NCBI GenBank assembly: GCA_964383855.1
Contig: CAYLIP010000019.1
Location: forward strand, 1 to 41,545
Direction of reading: 5' to 3'
Source of the DNA: CAZHAC01 sp964383855
GTDB taxonomy: Bacteria > Chloroflexota > Dormibacteria > Dormibacterales > Dormibacteraceae
DNA: 41,545 nucleotides
Position 1 is the stretch's first letter, and the number at the start of each line of letters is the position of its first letter. Below are positions 1-7,723 of the stretch, in pieces. Made by a program: the position numbers and the translations under genes. Below the pieces are notes generated by a model. That model had not been told where the DNA came from and did not search any database. It worked only from the letters and a program-made list of their open reading frames with translations.

Positions 1-2
1 GC

Positions 3-317
3 ATCCTGACCGAGCCCAAGAACGCGCTGGTCAAGCAGTACCAGAAGTTCTTCTCCCTGGACAGCGTCGACCTCGTCTTCGAGGACGACTCGCTAGCCGC
101 GATCGCCGAGAAGGCGCTCGGCCGGGGCACCGGCGCGCGCGCGCTGAAGTCGATCATCGAGGAGGTGCTCCTCAACTCGATGTTCGAGATCCCCTCCCGG
201 CCCGACATCAAGCGCTGCACGATCACCTCGGAGTCGATCCGGGAGCTCAAGGAACCGGAGTTCGAGTACGCCGACGAGGCGGATGCCCCGCCCCAGATCG
301 TCGGCGAGTCGGCCTGA
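3..317 (+). CDS. clpX: ClpX, ATP-binding subunit of ClpXP protease (C-terminal part)
   Basis: The first 104 codons visible read ILTEPKNALVKQYQKFF and continue through a KALGRGTGARALKSIIEEVLLNSMFEIPSR stretch split over the usual ClpX C-terminal small (D2) domain. The sensor-2 arginine lies in the GTGARALKS segment. ClpX is the hexameric AAA+ unfoldase that feeds substrates to ClpP in the cytoplasm. The zinc-binding and Walker motifs lie outside the window, so the gene is truncated by the window edge. It ends in an acidic tail (about 20 residues after the conserved domain) and TGA at 315-317. The next gene converges on it. I see no convincing U-tailed hairpin in the 167 bp between them. Confidence 0.93.
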   Translation: MLTEPKNALVKQYQKFFSLDSVDLVFEDDSLAAIAEKALGRGTGARALKSIIEEVLLNSMFEIPSRPDIKRCTITSESIRELKEPEFEYADEADAPPQIVGESA

Positions 318-484
318 GCTGAAGACGACCCGACAGGGCCTCCCGGCCAAGGCGGGGCCCATCTCGGCGGGTCAGGACGTGCCGTCCAGCCGTCGTCCCT
401 GCAGGCGGCCGCGCTGCAGACGCGAGTCGGGCCGTGCGCTTGGAGTTTGGGTGCCCCCGGAAGTCGAGGACACCCAACTCGAGA

Positions 485-1216
485 TCAGGCTTGCGCCCCG
501 ACACCGAAGGTGCGGTCGGCTCCCGAACGGTCGGGGTGAAGCGACGACGCCGGCGCGGGACGCAGAATCCGCCATCCTAGGGCCGCGAGGCCCACGATCA
601 GGAGGCCGTCGGTGACGAGACTGACGGCGAGGTCTATGGCTGGAATCTGTTCGAGAGGAAGAAAGCCCGCCAGGACGTCGATGACGATTCCGAGCGTCGC
701 CGCGAGACCCGCCCAGCGGTAACCGAAACCCGAGCGCCAGACCGCGATCCCGAACAGCGCGACGCCGAGTGCTCGCAGGAACCAATGCCCGAAGGCGACC
801 GGCGCGCCCGCGGCATTCTGCATCACCTGAGACAGCACGCTCACGGCGGTCGCCCTGTCGACGCCGGGTTGCGCCATCGCCCACTGCACCCAGTGGAGGC
901 CTCCGGTCGCCGCGGCCAGACAGCTCCCCGTCACCGTCAGCGCGGCGGCCGCGACGGCAAGTGCGGCGCCGCGCTGCTGGCACACGGCCAGGAGCGCGAA
1001 GGCCGCGATGATGAACAGGATGTCGGCGGCGAGCCCGAGGTAGATGTCGGTGAGCCACAGGCCACTCTGCGCGGCTCCGTTGGCGAGCGCCTCGGCGGGG
1101 CTCTCGCCGCGGGCTGGATAGGTGATCTCGACGAAGCTGAAGAGAAGGGGCGCGGTCATCAACGAGAGTCCGCCCGCGAGCCTTCGAAAGCTGCTGGTCG
1201 TACCGAGGGTTGACAT
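485..1216 (-). CDS. Multi-pass membrane protein, DUF4386-like
   Basis: This is a 243-residue protein with about six hydrophobic helices and a short charged C-terminus. The N-terminal RRLAGG followed by a helix, and the ALWL-type LTDIYLGLAADILF helix, resemble DUF4386 membrane proteins. That match is from memory and moderate. A longer ATG exists at 1264, but the start at 1216 has GGAG seven bases upstream and gives the usual short tail before the first helix, so I chose it. The gene is divergent from a NarL-type histidine kinase. In several bacteria such pairs control a neighbouring membrane protein, so regulation by that pair is a reasonable guess. The substrate or function is unknown. Confidence 0.6.
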   Translation of the reverse strand: MSTLGTTSSFRRLAGGLSLMTAPLLFSFVEITYPARGESPAEALANGAAQSGLWLTDIYLGLAADILFIIAAFALLAVCQQRGAALAVAAAALTVTGSCLAAATGGLHWVQWAMAQPGVDRATAVSVLSQVMQNAAGAPVAFGHWFLRALGVALFGIAVWRSGFGYRWAGLAATLGIVIDVLAGFLPLEQIPAIDLAVSLVTDGLLIVGLAALGWRILRPAPASSLHPDRSGADRTFGVGAQA

Positions 1217-1347
1217 GTGCAATCTCCAAACCTGAGATCGCCGGCGGCCGCCTGGCGTCGTCATGGAAAGCTAGGGTCGATCGCACCGCGCAGAATCCGG
1301 CGGGAGCACGATTCGGCCTCATCCTGAGGGATGGTTCTCGTGGTCAT

Positions 1348-1402
1348 GGATCATCCTGGAGGACGATCCCGCCATGGCGAACGCGAGCTAGATTGCTCGC
1401 GT
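1348..1402 (+). promoter_or_regulatory. Operator/promoter of the two-component operon
   Basis: Two inverted repeats lie directly before the kinase. The first (1348-1369) has ten-base arms GGATCATCCT and AGGACGATCC, with one mismatch, around a GG centre. The second (1381-1402) has perfect eight-base arms ACGCGAGC and GCTCGCGT flanking TAGATT at 1389-1394. TAGATT fits a -10 box and sits six bases before the GTG at 1401, so the transcript would be leaderless. The first repeat would cover the -35 region. That arrangement suggests binding by the neighbouring response regulator, which is inference. Confidence 0.5.
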
Positions 1403-2558
1403 GCGCAGCCGCCCTGATCGACTGATTCGCAGCCAGGGCGTCCAGGACGGCGCGCTCGCCCTCGCCCTGGCCGTCTTCTCCGAGCTGGAGCTGATGCTTG
1501 GATCGCTGACCGAGCATCTGACCGACAGACAGCGCGCCGCCAACGCGGCCACGCTTCCGCTGATCGCGCTGCCGCTCGCACTGCGCAGGCGAGCGCCAAC
1601 CGTCGCTTTCCTGGCCGTGGCCGCGGCGACCTGGCTCCAGGTCTTTGCCGGCGGTTCGCTGCGCAACGGAGGTACGGCGCCGATCCTGGTCCTGCTGATC
1701 GTGGCCTATTCGCTGGGCTCGGGTGCTCCCCTCCGGCGCGGGCTGGCCGCGGGCGCGATCGGGCTGGTGGTCATCGCCACCACGTCGACGACCACCGCGA
1801 ACCTGGTATTCGGGATTGTGCTGACAGTCGTGCCCTGGGTTCTCGGGCGGGTGGTGCGCGAGCGCCGCGAACGCGCGGCCCAGCTCCAGCAAAGAGCCGA
1901 AGGGCTGGAGCACGATCAGGCGGCGCTGATCGCCGAGGCCACGACGGAAGAGCGGGCCAGGATCGCGCGCGAGTTGCACGACATCGTGGCTCACAACGTC
2001 GGCGTGATGGTCCTTCAGGCCACCGCCGCGCAGAAAGTTCTCGACGACCGGCCGGACCGGGCCCGTGAGGCATTGAGGTCGATCGAGCTGACCGGGCGCC
2101 AGGCGCTCGACGAGCTCCACCGCCTGCTCGGGATCCTTCGCAAGACCGGCGAGCCAGACCGCCTCGATCCACAGCCCGCCCTCCGGAATCTCGACGGCCT
2201 GCTCGAGAGCCTGCGCCAGAGTGGACTTTCGGTGACGGCCTCGACCGAGGGTGATGTCCGGCCGCTTGCGCCGGGGATCGAGCTCGCCGCCTACCGGATC
2301 GTCCAGGAAGCGCTGACCAACTCCTTGAAGCACGGCGATGGCGCGTGCGCCCGGCTGACCATCAGGTACGGGGCGCACGATCTTTGCCTCGAGATCCGCG
2401 ACGACGGGCCGGCGGTGGGCGCGGCAGCAGGTCGACCAGGAGGACACGGACTGGTCGGGATGAGGGAAAGAGTGGCGCTCTACGGGGGTAGCGTCTCAGC
2501 AGGACCGCGCGAGGAGGGCGGCTACGCCGTCATCGCGCGCCTGCCGCTTGAGACGTGA
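1401..2558 (+). CDS. NarL-family sensor histidine kinase
   Basis: The protein has 385 residues. An N-terminal membrane region of about four to five helices (roughly residues 18-150) has almost no extracellular loop, so it may sense a membrane or intracellular cue. A coiled linker follows, then the HisKA_3 dimerisation box ELHDIVAHNVGVMVLQA with the phosphoacceptor His193. The HATPase_c domain shows the N-box EALTNSLKHG, the DDGP G1 box and the GHGLVGMRERVALYGG G2 region. The GTG start at 1401 is chosen because a TAGATT box lies six bases upstream and the reading frame then begins a few residues before the first helix. The stop overlaps the start of the response regulator (TGATG), indicating translational coupling. 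Confidence 0.9.
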   Translation: MRSRPDRLIRSQGVQDGALALALAVFSELELMLGSLTEHLTDRQRAANAATLPLIALPLALRRRAPTVAFLAVAAATWLQVFAGGSLRNGGTAPILVLLIVAYSLGSGAPLRRGLAAGAIGLVVIATTSTTTANLVFGIVLTVVPWVLGRVVRERRERAAQLQQRAEGLEHDQAALIAEATTEERARIARELHDIVAHNVGVMVLQATAAQKVLDDRPDRAREALRSIELTGRQALDELHRLLGILRKTGEPDRLDPQPALRNLDGLLESLRQSGLSVTASTEGDVRPLAPGIELAAYRIVQEALTNSLKHGDGACARLTIRYGAHDLCLEIRDDGPAVGAAAGRPGGHGLVGMRERVALYGGSVSAGPREEGGYAVIARLPLET

Positions 2559-3238
2559 TGCCAATCCGCGTCCTGCTCGCAGACGACGAGGCGCTGGTCC
2601 GGACCGGACTGCGCCTCATCCTGGAGTCCGAACCGGACCTGGAGGTGGTCGGTGAAGCGGCGAATGGCCTCGAGGCGATCAACTCCGCTTCTCGGCTGCA
2701 GCCGGACGTCGTGCTCATGGATGTCCGCATGCCGGCACTCGACGGGCTGGAAGCGACTCGACGCCTGGTCAAGAGCGCCCCGCGTGGAATCCACGTCGTC
2801 GTGCTCACCACCTTCGAGATCGATGAGTACGTCTACGAGGCCCTCCGCGCCGGCGCCTCGGGCTTCCTGCTCAAGACCGCCCCGGCCGACCAGCTGCTGG
2901 CCGCCATCCGCGCCGCGGTGGCGGGCGAGGCACTCCTCTCGCCTTCGGTTACTCGAAAGCTCATCGAGGAGTTCGTCAGACGATCGCCTGTTCGCGGCGC
3001 GGGCGTGGCGGTCGACTCTCTCACGGCGCGAGAGATCGAGGTTCTGCGCCTGGTGGGCCAGGGACTGGCCAACTCCGAGATCGCCTCGACGCTCTTCCTC
3101 AGCGAGGCCACTGTGAAGACGCATGTCTCGCACATCCTCGACAAGCTCGAGATCCGCGACCGGGTGCAGGCTGTGGTTGCTGCTTATGAATCGGGACTGG
3201 TTCAGCCATCCGGTCGCGACCCTCGCGCCCGCGCGTGA
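2558..3238 (+). CDS. NarL/FixJ-type response regulator
   Basis: This is a 226-residue two-domain regulator. The receiver domain shows the acidic pair D9/D10, the phosphoacceptor D55 in VVLMDVRMP, the threonine of VLTTF and the lysine of LLKTAP. The C-terminal LuxR/NarL helix-turn-helix reads LTAREIEVLRLVGQGLANSEIA followed by SEATVKTHVSHILDKL. ATG at 2558 overlaps the kinase TGA. A GTG one codon upstream is also possible. It is the cognate partner of the preceding kinase and probably binds the inverted repeats at 1348-1402 and controls the divergent membrane protein; that target is inferred. Confidence 0.92.
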   Translation: MPIRVLLADDEALVRTGLRLILESEPDLEVVGEAANGLEAINSASRLQPDVVLMDVRMPALDGLEATRRLVKSAPRGIHVVVLTTFEIDEYVYEALRAGASGFLLKTAPADQLLAAIRAAVAGEALLSPSVTRKLIEEFVRRSPVRGAGVAVDSLTAREIEVLRLVGQGLANSEIASTLFLSEATVKTHVSHILDKLEIRDRVQAVVAAYESGLVQPSGRDPRARA

Positions 3239-3330
3239 CGGTCGATCGAAATCTTTCGGGTCGTCTTGAAGCGCCGGCTCTGGAGTCTGACCGTCGCCGA
3301 TTCGGCGGTCCCCGCCTTGAGCCCAGGCGG

Positions 3331-3336
3331 TAAACT
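3331..3336 (+). promoter_or_regulatory. -10 box of the valS leader transcript
   Basis: TAAACT lies ten bases before the ATG of the leader ORF at 3347, placing the expected transcription start near 3343. There is no good -35 hexamer at 16-18 bases, as is also true of the other TAnnnT boxes in this window. Confidence 0.4.
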
Positions 3337-3342
3337 GACCAC

Positions 3343-3460
3343 CACCATGCGCCGAGTAGAGGTACCCGTACACGTACTTCCGCCGGCGCAGCCGCGCTAA
3401 CGCGCACCCGCGGCGCCGGCCTCGCCGATCCCCCCGCACGAGATTGAGGCACGCCCAGAG
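3343..3460 (+). promoter_or_regulatory. valS leader RNA with alternative stems (putative attenuator)
   Basis: Three possible stems are visible. GAGGTAC (3359-3365) pairs with GTACTTC (3374-3380) across the valine codons. GCCGGCGC (3382-3389) pairs perfectly with GCGCCGGC (3413-3420), enclosing the leader stop codon. GCCTC (3419-3423) pairs with GAGGC (3446-3450), which would hide the only Shine-Dalgarno-like GAGG before valS. The second and third stems share bases 3419-3420 and so compete. There is no U-run, so control would more likely be translational or Rho-dependent than by intrinsic termination. The mechanism is inferred. Confidence 0.45.
3347..3400 (+). CDS. Putative valine-rich leader peptide of valS
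   Basis: A 17-codon ORF encodes MRRVEVPVHVLPPAQPR and stops at TAA 3398-3400, 60 bases before valS. Four of codons 4-10 are valine, and all four are GTA. GTA is a poor codon in this GC-rich genome, where valine is normally GTC or GTG. Clustered rare codons for the amino acid charged by the downstream enzyme are the hallmark of leader-peptide attenuation, as in the his, leu and ilv operons. There is no Shine-Dalgarno; the ORF appears nearly leaderless behind TAAACT. It could be a chance ORF, but the number, spacing and identity of the valine codons argue against that. Confidence 0.55.
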   Translation: MRRVEVPVHVLPPAQPR

Positions 3461-6052
3461 ATGACCACCCAGCCAGAACCGACATCCAGCCCGATGGCCG
3501 CCGCCTACGATCCGGCCGCCATCGAGCGCCAGTGGTATGCCCGCTGGGAGGCGGCCGGCCTCCACCGGGCCGACTCCCGCAGCCCCAAGCCCAAGTACTC
3601 GATCGCGCTGCCGCCCCCCAACGTGACCGGCGAGCTGCACATGGGGCACGCGACCAACCAGAGCATCCAGGACGCCTGGGCGCGCTACCGGCGCATGACC
3701 GGCTGCGAGGTGCTGTGGCTGCCGGGGACCGACCACGCCGCCATCGCGACGCAGAACGTGATCGAGAAGCGGCTGGCGGCCGAGGGCGCGACCAAGGAGG
3801 AGATCGGCCGGGCGGCATTCGAGGAGCTGGTCGACGAGTGGTATCGCGAGGTGGGGGCGACCATCCTCGAGCAGTCGCGGCTGCTGGGCTCCTCGCTCGA
3901 CTTCTCCCGAGTCCGGTTCACGATGGATGCCGCCTACGTCGACGCCGTCCGCACCGCCTTCGTCCGCTACTACGACCGCGGCTGGATGTACCGCGGGCCC
4001 CGGATCGTCAACTGGTGCCCGCGCGATCGCTCCGCGATCTCCGACCTCGAGGTCGACTGGCAGACCCACCAGGATCTGCTCTACTCGATCGCCTACCAGG
4101 TCGAGGGCAGCGACCGGAGGGTCACCATCGCCACCGTCCGGCCGGAGACCATGCTGGCCGACACCGGCATCGCCGTGCACCCCGACGACCCGCGCTACCG
4201 CGATCTGGTGGGATCCTTTGCGATCCTGCCCCTGGTCGGGCGGCGACTCCCGATCGTGGCCGACCCGGCGGTCGAGCGCGAGTTCGGCACCGGGGCGCTC
4301 AAGGTCACGCCGGGCCATGACCCGCTGGACTACGAGATCGGAGAGCGCCACGGACTCGAGGTGATCAACGGCATGCACCTCGACGGCCGCATGAACACTC
4401 CTTTCGCCCCGGCCTACGACGGCCTCCCCGCCGAGGTGGCGCGGGAGCGGGTGGTCGCCGACCTGAAGAAGCAGGGGCACATGGTCGGCATCGAGCCCTA
4501 CACGCACGAGGTCGGGCACTGCGACCGCTGCGGCGCCATCATCGAACCCCTGGTCAGCGAGCAGTGGTTCCTCTCCATGAAGGAGCTGGCGCGCATGTGC
4601 GTGGAGGCCAGCGAGCGGGGGGAGGTGCGCTGGCATCCCGAGCGCTTCGAGCGCACCTACCTCGACTGGCTGGGTGGGATCCGCGACTGGTGCGTCTCGC
4701 GCCAGCTCTGGCTCGGCCACCGGATCCCGGTCTGGTACTGCCCCAACGGCCACCAGTTCGCCGACGCCGGCTGGCCGGCGAGCTGCCGGGAGTGTGGCGC
4801 GCAGGGGCTCCGCGAGGACCCGGACGTCCTCGACACCTGGTTCTCATCGGCGCTCTGGCCTTTCGCCACCCTGGGCTGGCCGGAGGCGACCGAGGACCTG
4901 GAGGCCTTCTACCCCACCGACCTCAACGTCACCGCCCGCGACATCATCAACCTCTGGGTCACCCGGATGATCTTCAGCGGCCTTCACTTCATGGGCCGGG
5001 CGCCCTTCGCCGACGTGATCGTTCACGCCACCATCCAGGCCGCGGACGGGCGGCGGATGAGCAAGTCGCTGGGCACCGGCGTCGATCCCCGGCAGATCAT
5101 CGAGCGCTACGGGGCCGACGCGCTGCGGGCCTGGGCGGCCCAGGTCGGTATGTCGAGCCAGGACGTCCGCTTCGACGAGAGCCGGATCGAGGGCTTCAAG
5201 CGCTTTGCCAACAAGCTCTGGAACGCCGAGCGGCTGGTGCTGGCTTCGCTCGGCGTCGAGCCGCCGGCCTCGCCGGCGCCGGGCGCGGCGCTCGCCCTGG
5301 AGGACCGGTGGATACTCTCCCGGCTCCAACGGACGATCGCCGAGGTCACCGAGGGGATCGAGTCGTACGCCTTCCAGCAGTCGGTGACCGCGGCCTACGA
5401 CTTCGCCTGGCACGAGTTCTGCGACTGGTACCTGGAGGCGGTCAAGTCGCGCCTGCGCGACGACGACCAGGCCGCGCAGTCGGTTGCCGTCCACGTGCTC
5501 GAGGTGATCACCCGCCTTCTGCACCCCTTCATGCCCTTCGTCACCGAGGAGCTCCACTCCCGGCTGCCCGGGGACCGCGACTTCCTTGTCCGGGGCGCCT
5601 GGCCGGAACCCGATCCCGGCCTCGTCGACGAGGCCGCCGAAGCTCGCGTGGCGCCGGTCCTGGAGGCGGTTGCCGAGCTCCGGGTGGCGCGCAGAAGCGT
5701 CCGCGGCGCCCCTCGCCGGGGCGGGCTGCTGCGGGTCGAGGGCGAGTGGGCGGCGGCCGCCGAAGAGCGCTCGCTGCTGGCCATCCTGGGCGAGGTCGAG
5801 CTGACCGAGAGTGCCATCGGCGGCGGCATCGCGGTCACCTTCGGCCGAGTCAGCTTCCCGGGGTCGGCGGTCGAGGACGCCGCCGCCGGCGAGCGCCGCC
5901 GGCGGGAGCTCGCCGGCGAGCTGGCCCGCGTCGAGGCGCGCCTGGCCGACCCCAACTTCAGCGCGCGCGCCCCCGCGGCCGTGGTCGACAAGAACCGGGC
6001 GCGGGCGCAGGAGCTTCGCGCCGACCTCGAACGGCTTCTGGCCAGCCCCTAA
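3461..6052 (+). CDS. valS: Valyl-tRNA synthetase
   Basis: This 863-residue class Ia synthetase charges tRNA-Val in the cytoplasm. The HIGH motif appears as PNVTGELHMGHATN near residue 50, and the KMSKS motif as RMSKSLGTG near residue 532. The CP1 editing domain (about 190-340) contains TVRPETMLADTGIAVHP. Cysteine pairs CDRCGA and CPNGHQ...CRECG suggest a zinc site. The C-terminus (about 790-860) has the helical coiled-coil arm RRRELAGELARVEARL typical of ValRS. ATG 3461 begins shortly before YDPAAIERQWYARWEAAG, the usual N-terminus. The Shine-Dalgarno is weak and may be sequestered by the upstream leader. The next gene begins ten bases after the stop. Confidence 0.98.
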   Translation: MTTQPEPTSSPMAAAYDPAAIERQWYARWEAAGLHRADSRSPKPKYSIALPPPNVTGELHMGHATNQSIQDAWARYRRMTGCEVLWLPGTDHAAIATQNVIEKRLAAEGATKEEIGRAAFEELVDEWYREVGATILEQSRLLGSSLDFSRVRFTMDAAYVDAVRTAFVRYYDRGWMYRGPRIVNWCPRDRSAISDLEVDWQTHQDLLYSIAYQVEGSDRRVTIATVRPETMLADTGIAVHPDDPRYRDLVGSFAILPLVGRRLPIVADPAVEREFGTGALKVTPGHDPLDYEIGERHGLEVINGMHLDGRMNTPFAPAYDGLPAEVARERVVADLKKQGHMVGIEPYTHEVGHCDRCGAIIEPLVSEQWFLSMKELARMCVEASERGEVRWHPERFERTYLDWLGGIRDWCVSRQLWLGHRIPVWYCPNGHQFADAGWPASCRECGAQGLREDPDVLDTWFSSALWPFATLGWPEATEDLEAFYPTDLNVTARDIINLWVTRMIFSGLHFMGRAPFADVIVHATIQAADGRRMSKSLGTGVDPRQIIERYGADALRAWAAQVGMSSQDVRFDESRIEGFKRFANKLWNAERLVLASLGVEPPASPAPGAALALEDRWILSRLQRTIAEVTEGIESYAFQQSVTAAYDFAWHEFCDWYLEAVKSRLRDDDQAAQSVAVHVLEVITRLLHPFMPFVTEELHSRLPGDRDFLVRGAWPEPDPGLVDEAAEARVAPVLEAVAELRVARRSVRGAPRRGGLLRVEGEWAAAAEERSLLAILGEVELTESAIGGGIAVTFGRVSFPGSAVEDAAAGERRRRELAGELARVEARLADPNFSARAPAAVVDKNRARAQELRADLERLLASP

Positions 6053-6061
6053 CCTAACTGG

Positions 6062-7723
6062 GTGCCGCCCGGCCTTCAGCTCCTGCTGCCCGCCGCTCTC
6101 CTGACCGCCGGCGCCCTGGTCGCCTGGTTCGCCGGCGCGGGCGGAGTCGAGCTCGGCCGGGCGGCGGCGGCGAGCGCCGCCTGGGCATCGCTCCTGGCCC
6201 TGGTCGTCCTCTGGGCCCCGCGGCGCGCGCCGCTGGAGTTCCATGGGCCGGCCCTGGGCGGAGGCATCCCCTTCGGCCAGCGCCTCGACGCCACCGGCTT
6301 CGCCCTCGGGCTGGCCGTCCTGCTGCCGGCGTGCCTGCTGCTGACCTTCCAGCGCCGGGACTGGCAGCCGGCCGGCGCCGCGGCCCTGGCCCTGGCCTTC
6401 AGCCTGACCGCGGTCCTCGCCGACAGCCTGGCGGTGACCGCGCTCGCGCTCAGCGCCGCGGGGTCCGTGTTGCTGGTCCAGGTCCGGACCGACGATGGGC
6501 GCGGCATACGCTCCTTCTGGCCGCTCCAGGTCGGGGGCTGGCTCGCGCTCCTCTGGGCGGCGGCGGTCCTCCAGGCGACCAGCGGGACCTCCGCCTACTC
6601 CGCCGTCCCGGTGGTCGCGGCCCAGGCCCCCGTCCTGCTCCTGATGCTGTCGGGCGCGGTGCTCGCGTCGTCGGTCCTGCCCTGGCGCGGCTGGACGTCC
6701 GAGTTCTGGGATCGCCCGCGCCTGACCAGCGGCTCGCTCGCCATCGCGGCCATCGTGCCGGTCGGGTTCCTGGTACTTCTCCGGACCTACGAGATGGGAG
6801 GCGGCAGCTGGCCAAGCCCGCGCCTCAACGTCCTGCTGGCGCTGGCCGGGGCGGCCGCGGCGGTGGGTGCCGGCCTCCGCGCGCAGGCGGCGTCGACGCG
6901 GCGGTCTGCCCTCGGCGAATCGGTGCCCGGCCTCGCCGGCTTCGCTCTCGTCGGCATCGCCTACGGCAGCCCGATCGGGCTCACCGCCGCTCTCGCCTGC
7001 GTGCTCGCGGCGGCTGTCACAGCCGGCATCCTGCCACTCCTACCCGACGACCGATCGGCGATCTCGCTTTCCGGCGCCATGCTGGCGGCCGGGCTGCCGC
7101 CCGGAATCGGTTTCGCGGCTCGTCTGCTGGTGATCCAGGCCACCATCGAGGCCGGCGGGGTGCGCGGCCTGCTCGGGGTGCTGCTGGCGCTGGCCTGGCT
7201 GCTCGAGCTGGCCGCGGCCGCCCGCGGGTCCCGGCTGCCGGCGACCAGGGCCGGAACCGGCCGCGCCGGCTCCCCGCCCGGAGCCCTGGCCGGGCTCGGT
7301 CTGCTGCTCTCGGGAGGCGTCGCCTTCGGCCTGGTCGCGTCCTGGCTCTGCGTGCCCGCCGCCACGGAGCTTGTCCGCTTCGCCCCCAACTCGGTCAGCG
7401 GGACGCCCTACGCGGTGCTCAGCGCCGCCGGCGGCTGGTCGGCGGTGGCGCTCGGCATGCCCGCCGTCATCGTCGCCCTCCTCCTGCTGCCCGCGCTGCG
7501 CTGGGAGAAGCCGCCGGTCCAGCGCGGCGTTCCTGAGCCGTTGCTCGGGATGGGCTGGGCCGGGCTGCTCGGTCACGCCTACGGGCGCGGGCAGCGGATG
7601 CGAATTCCCGCCGAGTACCAGAGCCTCTTCAACCCGAGGGCCGTGGAGGCGGCCATGGCCCGCGGGCAGCCAGTCCTCTGGGCGGTTCTCCTTCTCGTGC
7701 TGACGGTCGCGGTGAACCGTTGA
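6062..7723 (+). CDS. Degenerate NuoL/M/N (Mrp/Hyf antiporter)-like membrane subunit A
   Basis: The protein has 553 residues and about 14 hydrophobic helices. Residues near 200-240 (ASSVLPWRGWTSEFWD then RPRLTSGSLAIAAIVPVGF) line up with the family signature K-S-A-x-x-P-F-H-x-W-L-P-D-A...P-x-x-S-A-L-L-H-A. The helix GLPPGIGFAARLLVIQ matches the family GLPPxxGFxxKLLL helix. The lysine before P-F-H, the histidine of LLHA and the lysine of GFxxK are replaced by Ala, Ala and Arg, so the classic proton path looks altered. The GTG at 6062 follows TAACCT by six bases. Its stop overlaps the next gene. Family assignment is by eye. A role in ion translocation or as a membrane scaffold is inferred. Confidence 0.6.
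   Translation: MPPGLQLLLPAALLTAGALVAWFAGAGGVELGRAAAASAAWASLLALVVLWAPRRAPLEFHGPALGGGIPFGQRLDATGFALGLAVLLPACLLLTFQRRDWQPAGAAALALAFSLTAVLADSLAVTALALSAAGSVLLVQVRTDDGRGIRSFWPLQVGGWLALLWAAAVLQATSGTSAYSAVPVVAAQAPVLLLMLSGAVLASSVLPWRGWTSEFWDRPRLTSGSLAIAAIVPVGFLVLLRTYEMGGGSWPSPRLNVLLALAGAAAAVGAGLRAQAASTRRSALGESVPGLAGFALVGIAYGSPIGLTAALACVLAAAVTAGILPLLPDDRSAISLSGAMLAAGLPPGIGFAARLLVIQATIEAGGVRGLLGVLLALAWLLELAAAARGSRLPATRAGTGRAGSPPGALAGLGLLLSGGVAFGLVASWLCVPAATELVRFAPNSVSGTPYAVLSAAGGWSAVALGMPAVIVALLLLPALRWEKPPVQRGVPEPLLGMGWAGLLGHAYGRGQRMRIPAEYQSLFNPRAVEAAMARGQPVLWAVLLLVLTVAVNR

Noticed and set aside
318..484. Bidirectional terminator between clpX and the convergent membrane gene
   Set aside because: A weak GGGCC/GGCCC pairing is present near 338-360 but lacks a T-run on either strand. 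I see nothing else in this stretch.
3343..3460. T-box riboswitch before valS
   Set aside because: There is no recognisable T-box sequence (TGGNACCGCG) or specifier loop layout. ACCCGCGG at 3406-3413 is only a partial resemblance, and the leader is shorter than normal T-boxes.
2522..4753. Very long antisense open frame (743 codons) across the response regulator and valS
   Set aside because: High GC removes stop codons on the opposite strand. The product is a featureless Arg/Gly/Asp/Leu-rich string, while the sense strand encodes clear proteins.
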